64,000 nucleotides of DNA from Usnea hakonensis. Taxonomy: Eukaryota; Ascomycota; Lecanoromycetes; Lecanorales; Parmeliaceae. The position numbers and the translations under genes are program-made. The stretch covers positions 62,001 through 126,000 of the forward strand of contig BLJB01000164.1 of assembly GCA_013423325.1 (NCBI GenBank), in the 5' to 3' direction. The notes beneath the pieces are model-generated. The model worked only from the letters and a program-made list of their open reading frames with translations. It was not told the DNA's origin and searched no databases. Positions 1 to 11,216 of the stretch are shown one piece after another (positions within the stretch are counted from its first letter, which is position 1; each line of letters starts with the position of its first letter).

Positions 1-2
1 TC

Positions 3-647
3 CCTGGGCGTAGTGACTTTACTCCGAATGACTCGCTCCCTGCTCTTACCCGCACTAGTTCAAGATTTTCTCAGTCCGTTTCAGATGGTATGGGAGAGAG
101 GCAGATGACCCGTAACATGAGAATCCTGGTCCCAGACCACGAAGGCGCGTTGGAACCCACCACCCTTCCTCCATTCCGCCGGCCTGACCAAGATCCTGTC
201 CTTGAATGTCCCTTCACCTTCATCAAGTGTTTCAGACAATTTGCCGTCGCGAATGAGCGGGCATGGATCAAGCACAGCCTCGACCATTTTCGCATCGACG
301 GAAGACGGCCGAGAATAGTGGATCCGCCCAAGGTCAATTCTTGCTGCTTCTGCTCTCGAACGTTCCAGGCCTTAAGCGGTGTTGACAGTTGGCAAGAGCG
401 TATGGACCACGTTAAAGTCCACCATCAATACCTCGGCCACCGCCTCGCGGCTGCTCGACACGACTTTGCTCTCGTTGAATACTTCTGGCAGAATGGGTTG
501 TTGTCAATGGCAGACTATCGGGAGTTGAAGCCGAATGCCGCTGCACCATCACGCAGCCCGCAAAACATCCCAACGCCGCCAGACTCACCACCTGGAGCAA
601 GAGTGGTTGCAGTTATCAATACAAATCAGCGGCGCCAAGGACGATAA
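3..647 (+). CDS. C-terminal part of a zinc-finger-like protein (5' truncated by window edge)
   Basis: The reading frame is open from base 3 to the TAA ending at 647, with no stop before the window edge, so this is the 3' end of a longer gene; the ATG at 90 is probably internal. The visible 215 residues hold two Cys/His-rich segments. One is CPFTFIKC followed by a KHSLDH stretch. The other is CCFC followed about 20 residues later by HVKVHH. Together they look like degenerate C2H2 fingers of the kind seen in fungal hypothetical proteins. The C-terminus is Pro/Ser-rich (TPPDSPPGA) and ends in basic residues. I do not recognise a named family. A nuclear or nucleic-acid-binding role is only an inference from the Cys/His spacing. 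Confidence 0.6.
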   Translation, partial: PGRSDFTPNDSLPALTRTSSRFSQSVSDGMGERQMTRNMRILVPDHEGALEPTTLPPFRRPDQDPVLECPFTFIKCFRQFAVANERAWIKHSLDHFRIDGRRPRIVDPPKVNSCCFCSRTFQALSGVDSWQERMDHVKVHHQYLGHRLAAARHDFALVEYFWQNGLLSMADYRELKPNAAAPSRSPQNIPTPPDSPPGARVVAVINTNQRRQGR

Positions 648-2102
648 CGAAGACGTAGGCTCATCTGTTTCGAAGCAGATAGAATGGGGGATATCATTGG
701 TCGACTGAACTGAGCGGACGCGCCGTGCCCTCTGCTTGAGGGCACGCAGAGTAAGAGTTGGAGCCAGGAGGCTTTGTAAGACGTGAACACACTCGCCATA
801 GCTGAAGCTGTGCTGTGCGCGGGAAGTGGTACATACCTTTATCGGCAGTCTCAGCTATCTCAGGCCTCGAGCTAGATTACGACTGTTAGGACTTCTTTTT
901 ACGAGGGAAACATATCGCTGGGAGATCGCCACTTATACGAAAATTTTCAGCAAGGATTTTTCAAGCCTTCCAATCGATGTCGGAGGCTGGGGGGTTTTTC
1001 ACTTATCCGAGTATTTCTTTGGTTGCCCCCTTTCTATGCTTGGTGGCGCAGCAGCCCGAGATACGGTTCTAAATCAAAGCGCAGCATCCATGACGAATCA
1101 ATGACCTCTCAGCTTCATTCTTCATTGCTCATACTTCATAGAATTAATAATAATAATACAGTATATTTACAGTCGAGACTGCTGCCTTGTTTGAAGCCAA
1201 TCGTGCCCAAGCCTCGCCGGCTGTGCCTTCGATAACCCTACCCGCAACGTGGAGTCACCAGCAATTCACTAATACCGTTTCCAAATTGCTGCAGCAAGGC
1301 TGTGCTTGCCTTGTGTGCTGCCAACTCCAGACCGACTTCCTCCGTTCACTATACAGTCGCTCTCGTCTCATTTCGCATGCAGCAGGACCGTTACATATTA
1401 ATTGAGAGAAAGCTTTGTATCACAGTTCAAGAACTCGCTTTTCTCCACCCTTGTTTCATCCTTTCTCTTCTCCTCTTCTCCTCACGGTCCCAATCCCTTT
1501 TAGCGAACAGTGAGAAAGACGGGGTCACGCTCGGACAAAGTCACGGGCCCCTATCTGGATTGCAGCCCCAGTGCTGCCAACATCATCCGTTGTGACGGGA
1601 AAGATGATGCACTAATTCTCAAATGTGGACAGCACGCTCCAGAGATAGAACCCTCTCAATCATGGCATACAGCACAAGGCCGTCTTTCTTTGATCCTCCC
1701 ATCAGTGCCGCGTAACTGCGGAGTGCGCCGCATAGCGCTCAGCACCTTGGACATCTCCGGGTTAAATGCCGGGTATAAGCACGGTGTGCGGGGAAAGGGA
1801 GTGGCGCAAAATTCAGGCTCAGAAGAGTCGTCCAGATATAGGACTTAGGCAGAAGCCTCCTGGTAGGACGAGAAAGTGACAGGGGACAGGTGTGACAAAG
1901 AGGCGGTATGCAGAGAGGATAGTACTGGCCTGGAAGAAACAAAGGCATGGATTTGACTGATGTAAGAAAGAAGACTCGGTGTGGAGAGAAAGCTCTCTGG
2001 ATGCAAGAGATTTCGAAATCAATATTTTGCCACTCCGACACACTTCCTGAACGCCACGCTAATATTCCCCATCAACTTTTGGCATGCCAGTCCCCAAGCC
2101 CT
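648..2102. other. Intergenic, 1.45 kb, no gene seen
   Basis: This lies between the 3' end of the truncated zinc-finger gene and the 3' end of calcipressin, so it should mostly hold two 3' regions. The open frames are short, overlap on both strands and lack splice-linked continuity. There is a short AAT run near 1145-1160. I see no RNA gene or mobile element. Confidence 0.5.
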
Positions 2103-3111
2103 TCAAGTATGCTCCATCAGTTCCACAGGCGGTCTCGCCGTATGCGTTAGTATCCGCCCCCCTCCCTGACCCTCTCCATCCACCGGGCTCAAACCCCCGG
2201 GACTTTCCTGACCTTCGTCCTCCGCGCCCGCAGTAGTAGTGTCTATGACCATGACGGCGGGTAAACTCTCATTGTCCCCATGGTCCTTTGGATGATAAAC
2301 CATCATGCTCCCCGTCGCACTCCTCTTCCGGTTCGCCACCTGCCCTTCCTCCTTCTCCTCTTCACTCATCGGACTCCCCGCCACCTCCGCCGTCGCCCTC
2401 CCCCCATCATCATCATTGTCCCTATGGTTCCCCAACCCCGCCAGCGCCCGCTGTAAATCTTCCGCATGAGCGTCCTTGTTCGGCGGTTCCTCTTCGCGAA
2501 TCTCCCACCCGGCCGGCGGACTGGGCGGCGGGCTGATGAAGAGTAACTTGCCCAGACTCGGCGCTTTGAGGTGCTGATCCCCTGATTCCTCCTCCCCCAG
2601 TATCGGCGTCGGCTCCCCAAAGTAGATGCGGACGCTGTCGTTCTCGCTGAGCGGCGAGTTTTCGAGCAGCTGGCGCGTTGAGATAGCGGCTTCGATGGTG
2701 GGGTAGGATACGATGATTCGGCGCAGGGAGCGGAGGGGGGAGAAGGAGTTGAGGGGTGTGGGTGTGCTCAGGAGGGCGTGGATGTGCTCGAGGTTTTGAG
2801 GGAGGAACGTGGTGAGGGAGTCGAGGTTCTGGGGTGGGGGTCTCGGGCTTTAGCTGGGTCTTCTTGTTTTGGGGGTGGGGGGACTGAATCTGTTCCAGAA
2901 GGGAGAAGGGTGACAAGCATACTGTTATGAGAAGGGTATTTGACGGCGGTGAGGGCGTGACCATGGGAGGCAGGGCGGAAAGGTCGAGGGAGAGTGGTGT
3001 TTGGGTTCCGTTGGATATAAAGGTGGAAATTGGGCTCCCTGATGGCGAGACAGGCGGAGAGTTGTCTTGAGCGAGCATGGCTGGAGAAGATTGAGGTGAA
3101 GGAGGATTCAT
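2103..3111 (-). CDS. Calcipressin (calcineurin regulator, RCAN/Rcn1 family)
   Basis: Two exons: 3111-2923 and 2828-2103, with a 94-nt intron (GTATGC...CAG), giving 304 residues. The intron falls inside the RNA-recognition-like fold and joins LLIT to NLDSL, the conserved start of calcipressins. The domain continues through LRRIIVSYPTIEAA and ends with VRIYFGEPTPI near residue 139. The family signature, a Ser-Pro motif (FISPPPSPPAGW, about residues 161-171), is intact; in this family it is a phosphorylation site controlling calcineurin binding. Calcipressins bind and modulate the Ca/calmodulin phosphatase calcineurin in the cytosol. The acidic, Gly-rich C-terminal tail after about residue 195 is low complexity. 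The large antisense and unspliced open frames here are shadows caused by high GC. Confidence 0.88.
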
Positions 3112-3717
3112 GATTTGGGGTTGTTTTGTTAGTATGCTACAGTTGTGTATGCTGAGTGACTACTACCTGTACTTTATAAAGAAGTGTGTATGATCTCATG
3201 CATTACTCGTACTGTACTGTACTATTTTTCATTGCATTTCAATCGTGGCGCAGCAATCAAACTTTCCGAGTGCTCCGCCATCCATAACATGAAATTTTGA
3301 CTCAGACATCTTCTCTCCCAACACCCCTTGATCTGACTTTGGGCGAGGAGGCCGCGCAAGCCTCAATTCTTTGATGTATGGCAGTGCTAAAGACAATCAA
3401 GAGTGCTTGAAAGCTTCTAAATTCCGAGGCGGGGCGAGACACATGACCGCGAATGGGTAGAAAACCAGCCGATCTTTAATAAACATGAAGAAACACCATC
3501 TATCCATCTGTAACACAAGTCTTACTCCGAACAATGCTTCCAGAACGCCTCGCTTGCAACCCCAGGACTGTCACACACGAACGATGGCCTATCTTTCCGG
3601 CATATGTCCCTACCCTCGATTCAAAGCCTCCGGGAAGACCCAATTTTATCTTTGCGGCGACTCTTGCGCCCTCGTACGCGAGAGTCTTAGCATCCTAATA
3701 ACTTATTACATCCTTCG
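3112..3717. promoter_or_regulatory. Promoter region of calcipressin and 3' region of the MDP1-like gene
   Basis: Both flanking genes are on the minus strand, so this 606-bp gap is the upstream region of calcipressin. Near 3206-3225 there is a short GTACT tandem (three units). The 168-residue plus-strand frame over 3485-3991 overlaps the phosphatase gene and has no family features. No other element was recognised. Confidence 0.4.
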
Positions 3718-4400
3718 TCATGAAATTTCCTTCTCCCTCCCATGCCTTTTCCTCCACTCCCTTACCCCTCTATCCACCTCTGCTCTCGTGACGCCGTCTC
3801 TGACCAAGCACATCACCACTCCCAGACTCTCTACGTTCCGATTCCGTACCTCATCGTCGAAGAAGAGTATTTCCTCGTACGGCACTCCACTCGCCTTGTT
3901 TATCCTCGTGAAGTGCGTTTTCTTGTCCCCAGGGAAAATTTGCATGTGGTCGAAGTACTCGATCGCACGCTTGTTACCAGGCTGTATGTGAAGCTGCTTG
4001 AGAAGAGTATTTGCCAAGTCCGGAGCGTGGGTTCGGGAAGCTGTACCAAGCAGAAGCGGCGTTGGGAGCGCTTTGGCAGCGTGAAGGACGCCCGGAACTT
4101 CGCGATAGAAGGCGAATGATTCGCCCAACCTTCGCGTCGTGTCAGCCACGCCTACCATGATGACGTATGGGAAATGACTTCCTTGACATACCGATCCACA
4201 GATTTGGCTCCTCCTTCCTTGGCTTTTAGAGGCGGCGATACATGAGTATCGACCCAAAATGGCCAGAGGGTGTAATCCAAATCGAATACCATCATCTTGG
4301 GAAGCGGTAGTCCATCGCTGAAGGTATCTGGGGCAATGCCTTGCTCAACCACAACGCTGGCATTGGACGGTTCAAGCTGTTGAGCCGACTTTTTGACCAT
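3718..4400 (-). CDS. Magnesium-dependent phosphatase-1 (MDP-1) family, HAD superfamily
   Basis: Two exons: 4400-4192 and 4129-3718, 206 residues. The 62-nt intron (GTATGT...GAAG, with CTGAC before the acceptor) restores VDRLGESFAFY, which is conserved in MDP-1 proteins. HAD motif I is FDLDYTLWPFWVDTHV, with nucleophile and acid/base Asp40 and Asp42. LGTASRTHAP is motif II. A Lys in PGDKKTHF and the acidic pair in FFDDEVRN are motifs III and IV. MDP-1 enzymes are Mg-dependent cytosolic phosphatases acting on phosphotyrosine or glycated protein substrates in vitro; the cellular substrate is unclear. I chose ATG 4400 because the frame upstream, although open to 4580, encodes a hydrophobic non-conserved stretch that is more likely 5' UTR. 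Confidence 0.88.
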
Positions 4401-4875
4401 GCTGGTAGTCAGGAGCAGAAGAGTAGAGGCGATCGAAGTCAGCAATGCGATATACAAATACTTGGTCTTATTCGTGTGAATGTTGGCTCGTGAAATGTGT
4501 AACAAATCCGTAGATGATTGTGAGGTAAGGAGATAGAAGATGTTACTGTACTTGTGGAAGTATGGAAATTTATTCTGCAATGCAGAGAATAAGCATTCGG
4601 AGTCACCAATGCACAGTGACGTTTCAATCTCAGGGATTGTTTATAATCTACGAAGTCAACTTTAGCCGAGCACCCGAGGTACAGCCTCATCACTGATATG
4701 TTATACGCACTCTAGATACAATTCGAAAAGGCTGTGAGTCATTCTAAATCTCCTCGTGCATGTCTAATAAACATATAGTATATATACATCGAGGACTGGA
4801 TCAGAAGACTACCTATCTATTCGCTCCAAGATTGAAGCCGCACAACTCTTGGACCGAATCCTTTTACCGTTTACT
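4401..4875. promoter_or_regulatory. Upstream region of the MDP1-like gene; 3' region of the 800-aa gene
   Basis: This is a 475-bp gap between two minus-strand genes. The part nearest 4400 should be the promoter and 5' UTR of the phosphatase gene. No RNA gene, repeat or further coding signal was seen. Confidence 0.4.
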
Positions 4876-7278
4876 CTACACTTTGTCCAACGCCCATCGA
4901 GAAACCCCATCGTCATCCATGATATGAGCCTGCTGCTCCACCCCGACGCTATTAATTACAGTTTCTTTCTTATCATGACCCATCTTGTTCATCGCCGTAA
5001 CCCCTCGAGCTGGAGAAAACGCCAGGCCGCGACCGTAGGAACCGAACGTACTGTGTCCAAGAGGGGGTGTGATGGGTGAATTATGGCTCGCTGGTGTTTC
5101 AGGCAGTATGTCTGAAGGGCTGAAACTCAAGCTAGGAGATGTTTTAGGTGGTGAAATAAGTTCAAAGGGAGCTTTCCGATGGAAGGGTACCTCGGGAAAG
5201 GGATAGGCGTCTTCGAGTCTTAGGTCCTCCGCCGAGGCAGAAAAGCGGAACTCGGTTCTGCTCCTTTGGCCAGTATGTTCTGCTAGCAGAGGCGACGTCG
5301 AAGACTTGGAGCCGTAGTTCGAGCGGCACCAAGTTCGCCCATCAGCACCTGCAGTCTTTGGCCTTGCCACGATTTCTTGGAGCTGTACAGCCCTTGTAAC
5401 TCCATTGTCAAAGTCGTTTGGATGGATGCTAACCCTCTTGTCTCGCATGGCTACTAGGAGCTTTTCTTCTTCGGATGTGACTTTCATGAACTTGCTCCTG
5501 CGGATAGTCTGCTTTGCTTTTGTTCTTATTCTTAGTGAATCCATGCTGCCGTTGAGACAGCTCTCTCCACTGTCGACTGTGCTTTCGGTACTTCCTGATT
5601 TGTCCTCCATCTCCCGCCATCGCACAGAGGAAGTCCTTTGGCTGAGTCTCGGCTTATCAGGTAATCTTGGTACTGGCGGCACCTTTTCAGAGCTGTCAGA
5701 TCTTCTGGAAAGAGGTCTAGTGCGCCCATTGATTATTGGTCGTGGCCTAATAGGCTGAGCGCGTTGCGCGTTACCAACCGAGACTTCATGATTGTAGCTA
5801 GCCTTCTCTATACTTGCCCGAATGTGATGCCGACGATACGGTGCGTCGGGGTTGCTTTCGGTCTCATCTTCGGAAGATGAGAGCTCAAGGAAACTGGTCG
5901 ATTGTAGATCCATTCCTAAAATTAGTCCTTTGCTGCTGCTGGTTGTCTGTGTCGTCGGGGAACGACCGGGAGTAAGTGCCGGAGATTTGGTCTCTTCTAG
6001 AGCTTGTGATAATGATCCGCTGTATAGACTCCGCTTAGGAGTATTACCGAGTCGAAGGTTCGGCTTTTGATCTGAGAGCGTAGTCGATTCAGTATCGTTG
6101 CTGAGAGAGCTTTTTCTCGCAGGGATCTGGGGAGGTCGAGCTCCTTGTGTCATGACCTCGTGAACATTCATAGGAGGCGTATGCTGTTCAGGTACTCGAT
6201 ATCCTAAGACTATGATATCTTGGTCGCTGTCCGTTAAAGTCCCTTCGTCCTCTAGCCCATCGAACCAATTCCGCACACCTGGGTCATGCTGCGCGTTTGG
6301 CTTCTTTACATTAACTTTGACAGATGATAAGGTATTATCAAAAGTTTCTTGACGCCTTCGGTCATCGATAGAAACAGGACAGGGGGGAGATGAGGGCATT
6401 TGTGTTTTTGCCTTTGTCCACCACCTTGGCCGACCAAATAACGATTTTTGTGGACTCAGAGGCTTCGGTAGCGATACATCTATCAGAGCTGGTGGCGGAG
6501 ACACCGCTTGAAAAGCTCGATTGGAATTTGGGTATAGCGTTGGCGGGTCCATGATCGATGGTCTTCTCCGCGGAATGCTATTAATTCTTTTGATCGAGTT
6601 GCCAGATAACTTGGAGCTTCCGGAGATTTTGGTATCTGTAGACATGTTGCGCGAATGTAGTGCATCGCATTCTGAGGACTGAACAGCCTTGACCGTTTTA
6701 AGTCCCAAAGGACCAGATATTGAAGGGTAGCCTTTTCTCAATGACATGTCCCGCGCCGAGGAGGCAGACGTTTGTTGTGAGATTAACAGCGGCGAATTCT
6801 TTGGATCATAGTGAGACCGCAAGGTTGAGAAGGATTCGGCGCGGTGGGCTTGCGAGCTGGCGGAGTTGATGCGAGGAACCTCTGTAGACCCCAACATGCG
6901 TTGCTCGCCTAACAACGGAGATGATCCTTGCCTGGTGTTCTCCGGTTTCGGGTGAGGCACCAAGTCGCTCAGACTGTGCATACCCGGAAAGGGAAACTCA
7001 TTTGGTATTTTGACAGACTCTGCATCAACATCGGACAAGGTTACGCTCATGAAGCTGGGGTATTTCCGCAATTGGTTCCTTCCTTTCTTCGAGTTCTTCT
7101 TCAACTCAGGGATGTCACTTTCTGAGGCTCCCAGTACTTTTTCCGCCTTGGCTCCTGGATGAGACAGAGGGGAGTCGTCAATATTGCTTTGGTTTGAGTA
7201 TTGTGAACCGGGTGTCGTATGAGGAGAGGTACTTGGCCTTCGAGGCAAGGGAAATGAGATCTTGAAAGAACGAGGCAT
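4876..7278 (-). CDS. Conserved-looking serine-rich hypothetical protein, 800 aa
   Basis: This is one uninterrupted frame of 800 codons from an ATG at 7278. Coding is supported by its length and by short ordered islands, such as LRKYPSFMSVTLSDVDAES near residue 95 and SKFMKVTSEEEKLLVAMRDKRVSIHPNDF near 610. The rest is rich in Ser, Pro, Arg and Thr with many SP/TP sites and looks intrinsically disordered. There is no signal peptide, membrane segment or known catalytic motif. The basic N-terminus (RSFKISFPLPRRPS) and Ser-rich composition resemble fungal regulatory or scaffold proteins, but I do not recognise the family and assign no function. The upstream region 7279 onward is its promoter. Confidence 0.8.
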   Translation of the reverse strand: MPRSFKISFPLPRRPSTSPHTTPGSQYSNQSNIDDSPLSHPGAKAEKVLGASESDIPELKKNSKKGRNQLRKYPSFMSVTLSDVDAESVKIPNEFPFPGMHSLSDLVPHPKPENTRQGSSPLLGEQRMLGSTEVPRINSASSQAHRAESFSTLRSHYDPKNSPLLISQQTSASSARDMSLRKGYPSISGPLGLKTVKAVQSSECDALHSRNMSTDTKISGSSKLSGNSIKRINSIPRRRPSIMDPPTLYPNSNRAFQAVSPPPALIDVSLPKPLSPQKSLFGRPRWWTKAKTQMPSSPPCPVSIDDRRRQETFDNTLSSVKVNVKKPNAQHDPGVRNWFDGLEDEGTLTDSDQDIIVLGYRVPEQHTPPMNVHEVMTQGARPPQIPARKSSLSNDTESTTLSDQKPNLRLGNTPKRSLYSGSLSQALEETKSPALTPGRSPTTQTTSSSKGLILGMDLQSTSFLELSSSEDETESNPDAPYRRHHIRASIEKASYNHEVSVGNAQRAQPIRPRPIINGRTRPLSRRSDSSEKVPPVPRLPDKPRLSQRTSSVRWREMEDKSGSTESTVDSGESCLNGSMDSLRIRTKAKQTIRRSKFMKVTSEEEKLLVAMRDKRVSIHPNDFDNGVTRAVQLQEIVARPKTAGADGRTWCRSNYGSKSSTSPLLAEHTGQRSRTEFRFSASAEDLRLEDAYPFPEVPFHRKAPFELISPPKTSPSLSFSPSDILPETPASHNSPITPPLGHSTFGSYGRGLAFSPARGVTAMNKMGHDKKETVINSVGVEQQAHIMDDDGVSRWALDKV

Positions 7279-8898
7279 CGCGAGGGGAACGTCAATGGTC
7301 GCGGCTCAAAAGTTGAGGGGAAATGTGTGGGTGGGTTCGGGTCAAGTGGGAGAGCAAGTCATATGTAGAAGGTGGTCCCAATCGCAAACAATTGCATCCT
7401 TTTGTCGGCTTTGGAAACTTCGTGTTGCTGAAGCTTGTTCATCGAATGTTAACCGAATCAGCATTTCCATTCTTTAATGTTCAATGTTCAAACGCTGAAT
7501 TCAAGGTTCGTCTATTGTCAGTATTGGTACACTAGAGACTTCGATGCTAGAAGAAGAACAAGGAGAAGAAGAAGAAAGACAAGGAAAGCAGATGCGGGCT
7601 TGAGGCGGAGCTTTACAGCCTTGCCTCTTTCTCCGTCTCTTGCCCTCCTCTAGGCTGTCTCCACACACCAACATGATTGTTGCTAATTGCTTGTAAGCTG
7701 TGCGCCTATCAGTCCATCCCTGGAAATTGGTGGAACGGGAACATTGTAATTTGGGGGGAAGGGGAGGCTAAGGAGGGGGGGAGGACACTGGGGGAGAGGG
7801 ATAAAGGGGCTAAAGAGGAAGGTACCTACTTTACCTTAGGTACCTTAGATGCCGTACTTCCTGGCCTAGCCCCACGTTATAACCGAGTTATTATACTCTC
7901 GATGGCGTTGTTGACCCGAAGGACCCGCCCAATGCTAGGCCTAATTTAATTCGTACTAGATAAAGTACCTTAAAGTAAGCAAATAAGTACTTCAAGGTAC
8001 CGCCGGTGTCTACTTCGTACCCCCTTAATGCTACGGGTGAGTAAGGTACCTTAGAGTAGACGGTGTACTTTTACTACTCTGTCTACGGGACACGTTGTAA
8101 TTCCTCTTGATCTCCTTCTCCAATTTCCTTAAGCTATAGCGAATGGAGCTGCTACGCGGAGCAGTAATTCATTTACATAAAGTAGGCAAAGCTTGAGTAG
8201 AAAAGAAGGCGCTTGCCACAAAGGCAGTCCCTGAACTAGTAGAAACGCCATGCGAGCTCGCAGAAATCACGAGAAAAGAACTTCTCACCTCGTGGGTACG
8301 AGCGGAATAACAGCCACCAGGCGCTCAAGTGGAGACTAACTGAAACCATGCCGGATACTTTATTGATGCCTCGCACACAACGATACCTTACTTCGTGCTA
8401 AGATCGCCAGTGCAATGCCCGGAAAGGCCCCACAACACTCAACGAAAGGTGCCATGAGATGCGTCACCAGCGAGTGCGCGAGTGCATTGTATCCTGACAG
8501 AAACCCTTGGATGAAACCTGCCAGGTCACTCCCGCAGGATTTTGTTGACAGCTCAGCTGGCACCTTGATCCTTGACTCAAGAATACTTGAAGCTAAAATT
8601 TTATCGCCTAGAGCACGGTCAAACCTGAAATCATGCACGATATGCGTCTCTGTGCCTTTTGGAGGAATCAAAGCCGCAGTAATAGCGCTAGCATTAGCGT
8701 TGATTATTGCAATCTCTCTATAGAGATTGCACCCTTCTATGTCTTGTCATAGGCAATGGCGGCCTTGAAGCTCGTTCAGCAAGATGATGCATGAGCCAGA
8801 CGTTGGAAAGATTCTCTCAAAGCAATGGCAAAGCACGCGAGAATAAGTCTCGTTCAGCCCTGCAACCGTACATAGAAGCCCTAGGCTTCTCTTGGCGT
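7279..8898. other. Intergenic, 1.6 kb, with a cluster of GGTACC/CCTTA-type motifs
   Basis: The left part is the promoter of the 800-aa gene; the right part is downstream of HOP1. From about 7821 to 8060 the sequence repeatedly uses GGTACCTTA, TTACCTTAGG and AAGTACCTTAAAGTAAG blocks, partly palindromic. At about 8708-8729 there is a 9-bp-arm hairpin (GCAATCTCT / AGAGATTGC). The small minus-strand frame at 8360-8671 (103 codons) has no family features and I did not call it a gene. Confidence 0.5.
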
Positions 8899-11216
8899 TT
8901 AGATCCTCCTACGCTTGCGCTGAGGCTCCTCTCCTTCCGTGTCTATATCTGCTGGCGGGGTGCTCTCTCGGGGCTCGTACTAAAACAGTAAGTGCTTGCC
9001 TTGGTTCTTTGGATGGCAGCAGCAGCAGAAGCCTATGATGTTACTTACAAAACCACTGATGCTCGTGAGAGGATTGTGGTAGAGTTGCATCATACACTGC
9101 AATTGTTCAGGCGTGGTCACCGCAGATAATTGCGTCCTTCCAGAAGCTAGGTATCCGCCTTCATCCAAACGCTTGATCAAACCCTGTGTCGTCTTCCCGT
9201 CAAGATCTACTGCATATTAGCATTCTGCCAGTCCAGGCTCTAGGCATCACTAACGCATCACACGAGCGAAGTCTGCGGGTGACGAGGGCTTTTTGTTGTA
9301 AAGGATATATAGCGCTTGCCGGAAAATGGCGATACTTTTCATGTCTTTCAAAAGACCCTTATGCGTATCTTCGAGAAGACATTGGTAGCAATGGTGTTCG
9401 ACCAGGTTTATATCCGGGAAATGGCCATAGCAAACATAATGCTGCTTCTTTTTACAGCAAACGCATTGAAGCTAAATAATGTGATATTAGCATCAAAGAC
9501 ACTTGCTGTCGCGGGCTTAGAAATACCATGTAAAGTTCTTCCCGATCGGAAGAGCATTCGCAGCGGACCTGTCGATCATCCCTGTCAGGAATCCACAGTC
9601 GTCTGTCTTTCTTTACATCCATCTCCATAGACTTTGCAGCCCGTAGCTTCCAGTTCCATGTTGGCAGTGTTGGCGAGTCTTGTTGTTCCATAATTTGGGT
9701 CGGTACAAGACTGTCACCACCCGACGCATTGTGAACCTGTTGTCTGTTAGTTGAACTGGGGATAGAGTCCAGAAGAGTGGAAATATGATGCTCACTATGA
9801 CGGTTTCCCCAGAGATTTGGCTCAAGTGTTCTTGACTAATGGTTCGTCTTGTCCTCACCAACCTATTTGCATCTTGAGTACCACCTTTCGATGTTTCCAC
9901 CCTGATCAATTGTCCCTGCTTATCTGCTTGTGCGAGGCCTTCTCCTGGCCGCTCTATAGACCTGCTGCGCAATAGCAGAGCCCTCTGATCCTCGAAGCGC
10001 CTTTGAATGTTTGGCATTAGCGTCCTCGAAACAGATTTGGTATATTTCATATGCTGGGCAAGCACCGAGTGATGGCCGATTTCTTTCGCGGAATCGGTAC
10101 GATCCATAAAAGCTACCTCTAAGTGCATGCTAAGCGAATTAGTGAGTCTCCTAGGGATCAGTCCATGGAAGATTGGTACCAATGAATGCTTGAATCTAGA
10201 AACCCGAGGCTTCGCTGTTTCATGTACCATACGTCATTGTCTACGACAGCCATGTTAGTGTCCGTGCAGGTACTGAAGCCCGATGGTCGATGGTGCCGAA
10301 GAGCATAGGGCGAATGAAAGAGGTGACACATTAAATAGCGTTCCTCTTCCAGATTACATTAGTATACCTGGTTCTGTCACATTTTCCAAGGCAGCTTACT
10401 GGGAAGAGCCGGAAGCTCGTGCTGATAGTTTTTGAGATGATCTATCAAGTTCACCATGTCGTACCTGATACTTCGAGTCGTGATGGTGTCCCCACCATGA
10501 CTCGGAGCCGTCAACCCTATGAGCCGGCGTCCACTATCCTTCGCGTCGTGGTACTGAAAGGCAAATGTGTATAGCTCTAGGATTTCAGAAGGTTTCGATT
10601 TGTCGGCATGTATACTGAATTGGACACCATCCAAAGAGCGTTCGTCCAGACCCTTAAATATTTCATCCTGTGCAAGAGATAAGCAGTCGAAAGAACACCT
10701 AAAGACCAGCGAATACCCACCAACCATCTCAATAATTTGTCAACTCCCTGTGACTTTCGCGGGGCCAAGACTATGAAAGGTTGATGTTTTTGTTCCAGTG
10801 CATTTGCTAAATGTGTCATTTCTATGTCATTGCTGGTCGGGCTTGAGTGAGGGTCGTCTGGGCGGTGGGCTTCTGTAAAACAATGTCTAGGGAAAAGATG
10901 TCTGTGAATGGAGTCAGCTCGCGGGCTGTAGAGAGCTACAGCAAATTCAAAGTACCGTTCGTAAGCAATGCTAGCCACCTTGATAATGGATCAAGAGGTC
11001 AGCAGGCTATCTTAAAATTCTGGGACACTGCATATGCACCAAGACTTGAAGAAGTCCCGTCACCATGGCATAGCTTTGCTTCTCTTCGACCACCTGGACT
11101 TGCGTACTCAGTGGCATTGCTTCTGGCATCAAAGGCGAAATGCTTTCCTGAGACACATTTGGAAGGGTGTTTGGCTTGGGAGGTTTGAGCTTTTGCTTCT
11201 GTACTCGTTGAACCAT
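8899..11216 (-). CDS. HOP1: Hop1-type meiotic chromosome axis protein (HORMA + PHD + winged helix)
   Basis: Ten exons: 11216-11040, 10978-10956, 10901-10721, 10667-10400, 10345-10180, 10129-9796, 9736-9527, 9471-9255, 9209-9049, 8979-8899; 605 residues, all junctions in frame. The HORMA domain (about 48-282) shows LLQVLVASIAYERHLFP, VQFSIHAD, ELYTFAFQY, NLIDHLKNYQHELPALP and KERYLMCHLF. A PHD finger (about 440-490) has its full Cys/His set: CEC, CVCC, QHYVCYGH and HHCYQC. A winged-helix-like segment follows (GKTTQGLIKRLDEGGYL). The protein ends in a basic stretch, QRKRRRI, a likely nuclear signal. Hop1 coats meiotic chromosome axes and promotes double-strand breaks and interhomolog bias. It is head-to-head with the YTH gene. 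The weakest junction is exon 1/2 (donor GTGCAT), chosen to keep HORMA spacing. Confidence 0.9.

Noticed and set aside
4401..4580. N-terminal extension of the MDP1-like protein with a hydrophobic stretch
   Set aside because: The open frame upstream of ATG 4400 could be read as a membrane anchor, but family members start near the chosen Met and the stretch is compositionally like UTR.
8360..8671. 103-codon minus-strand frame downstream of HOP1
   Set aside because: Could be a small gene, but there is no family feature and a similar-length frame runs antisense (8415-8723).
8708..8729. Hairpin GCAATCTCT...AGAGATTGC considered as a terminator or element end
   Set aside because: Nine-base arms with a 4-base loop can occur by chance in 64 kb, and there is no second feature to support a function.
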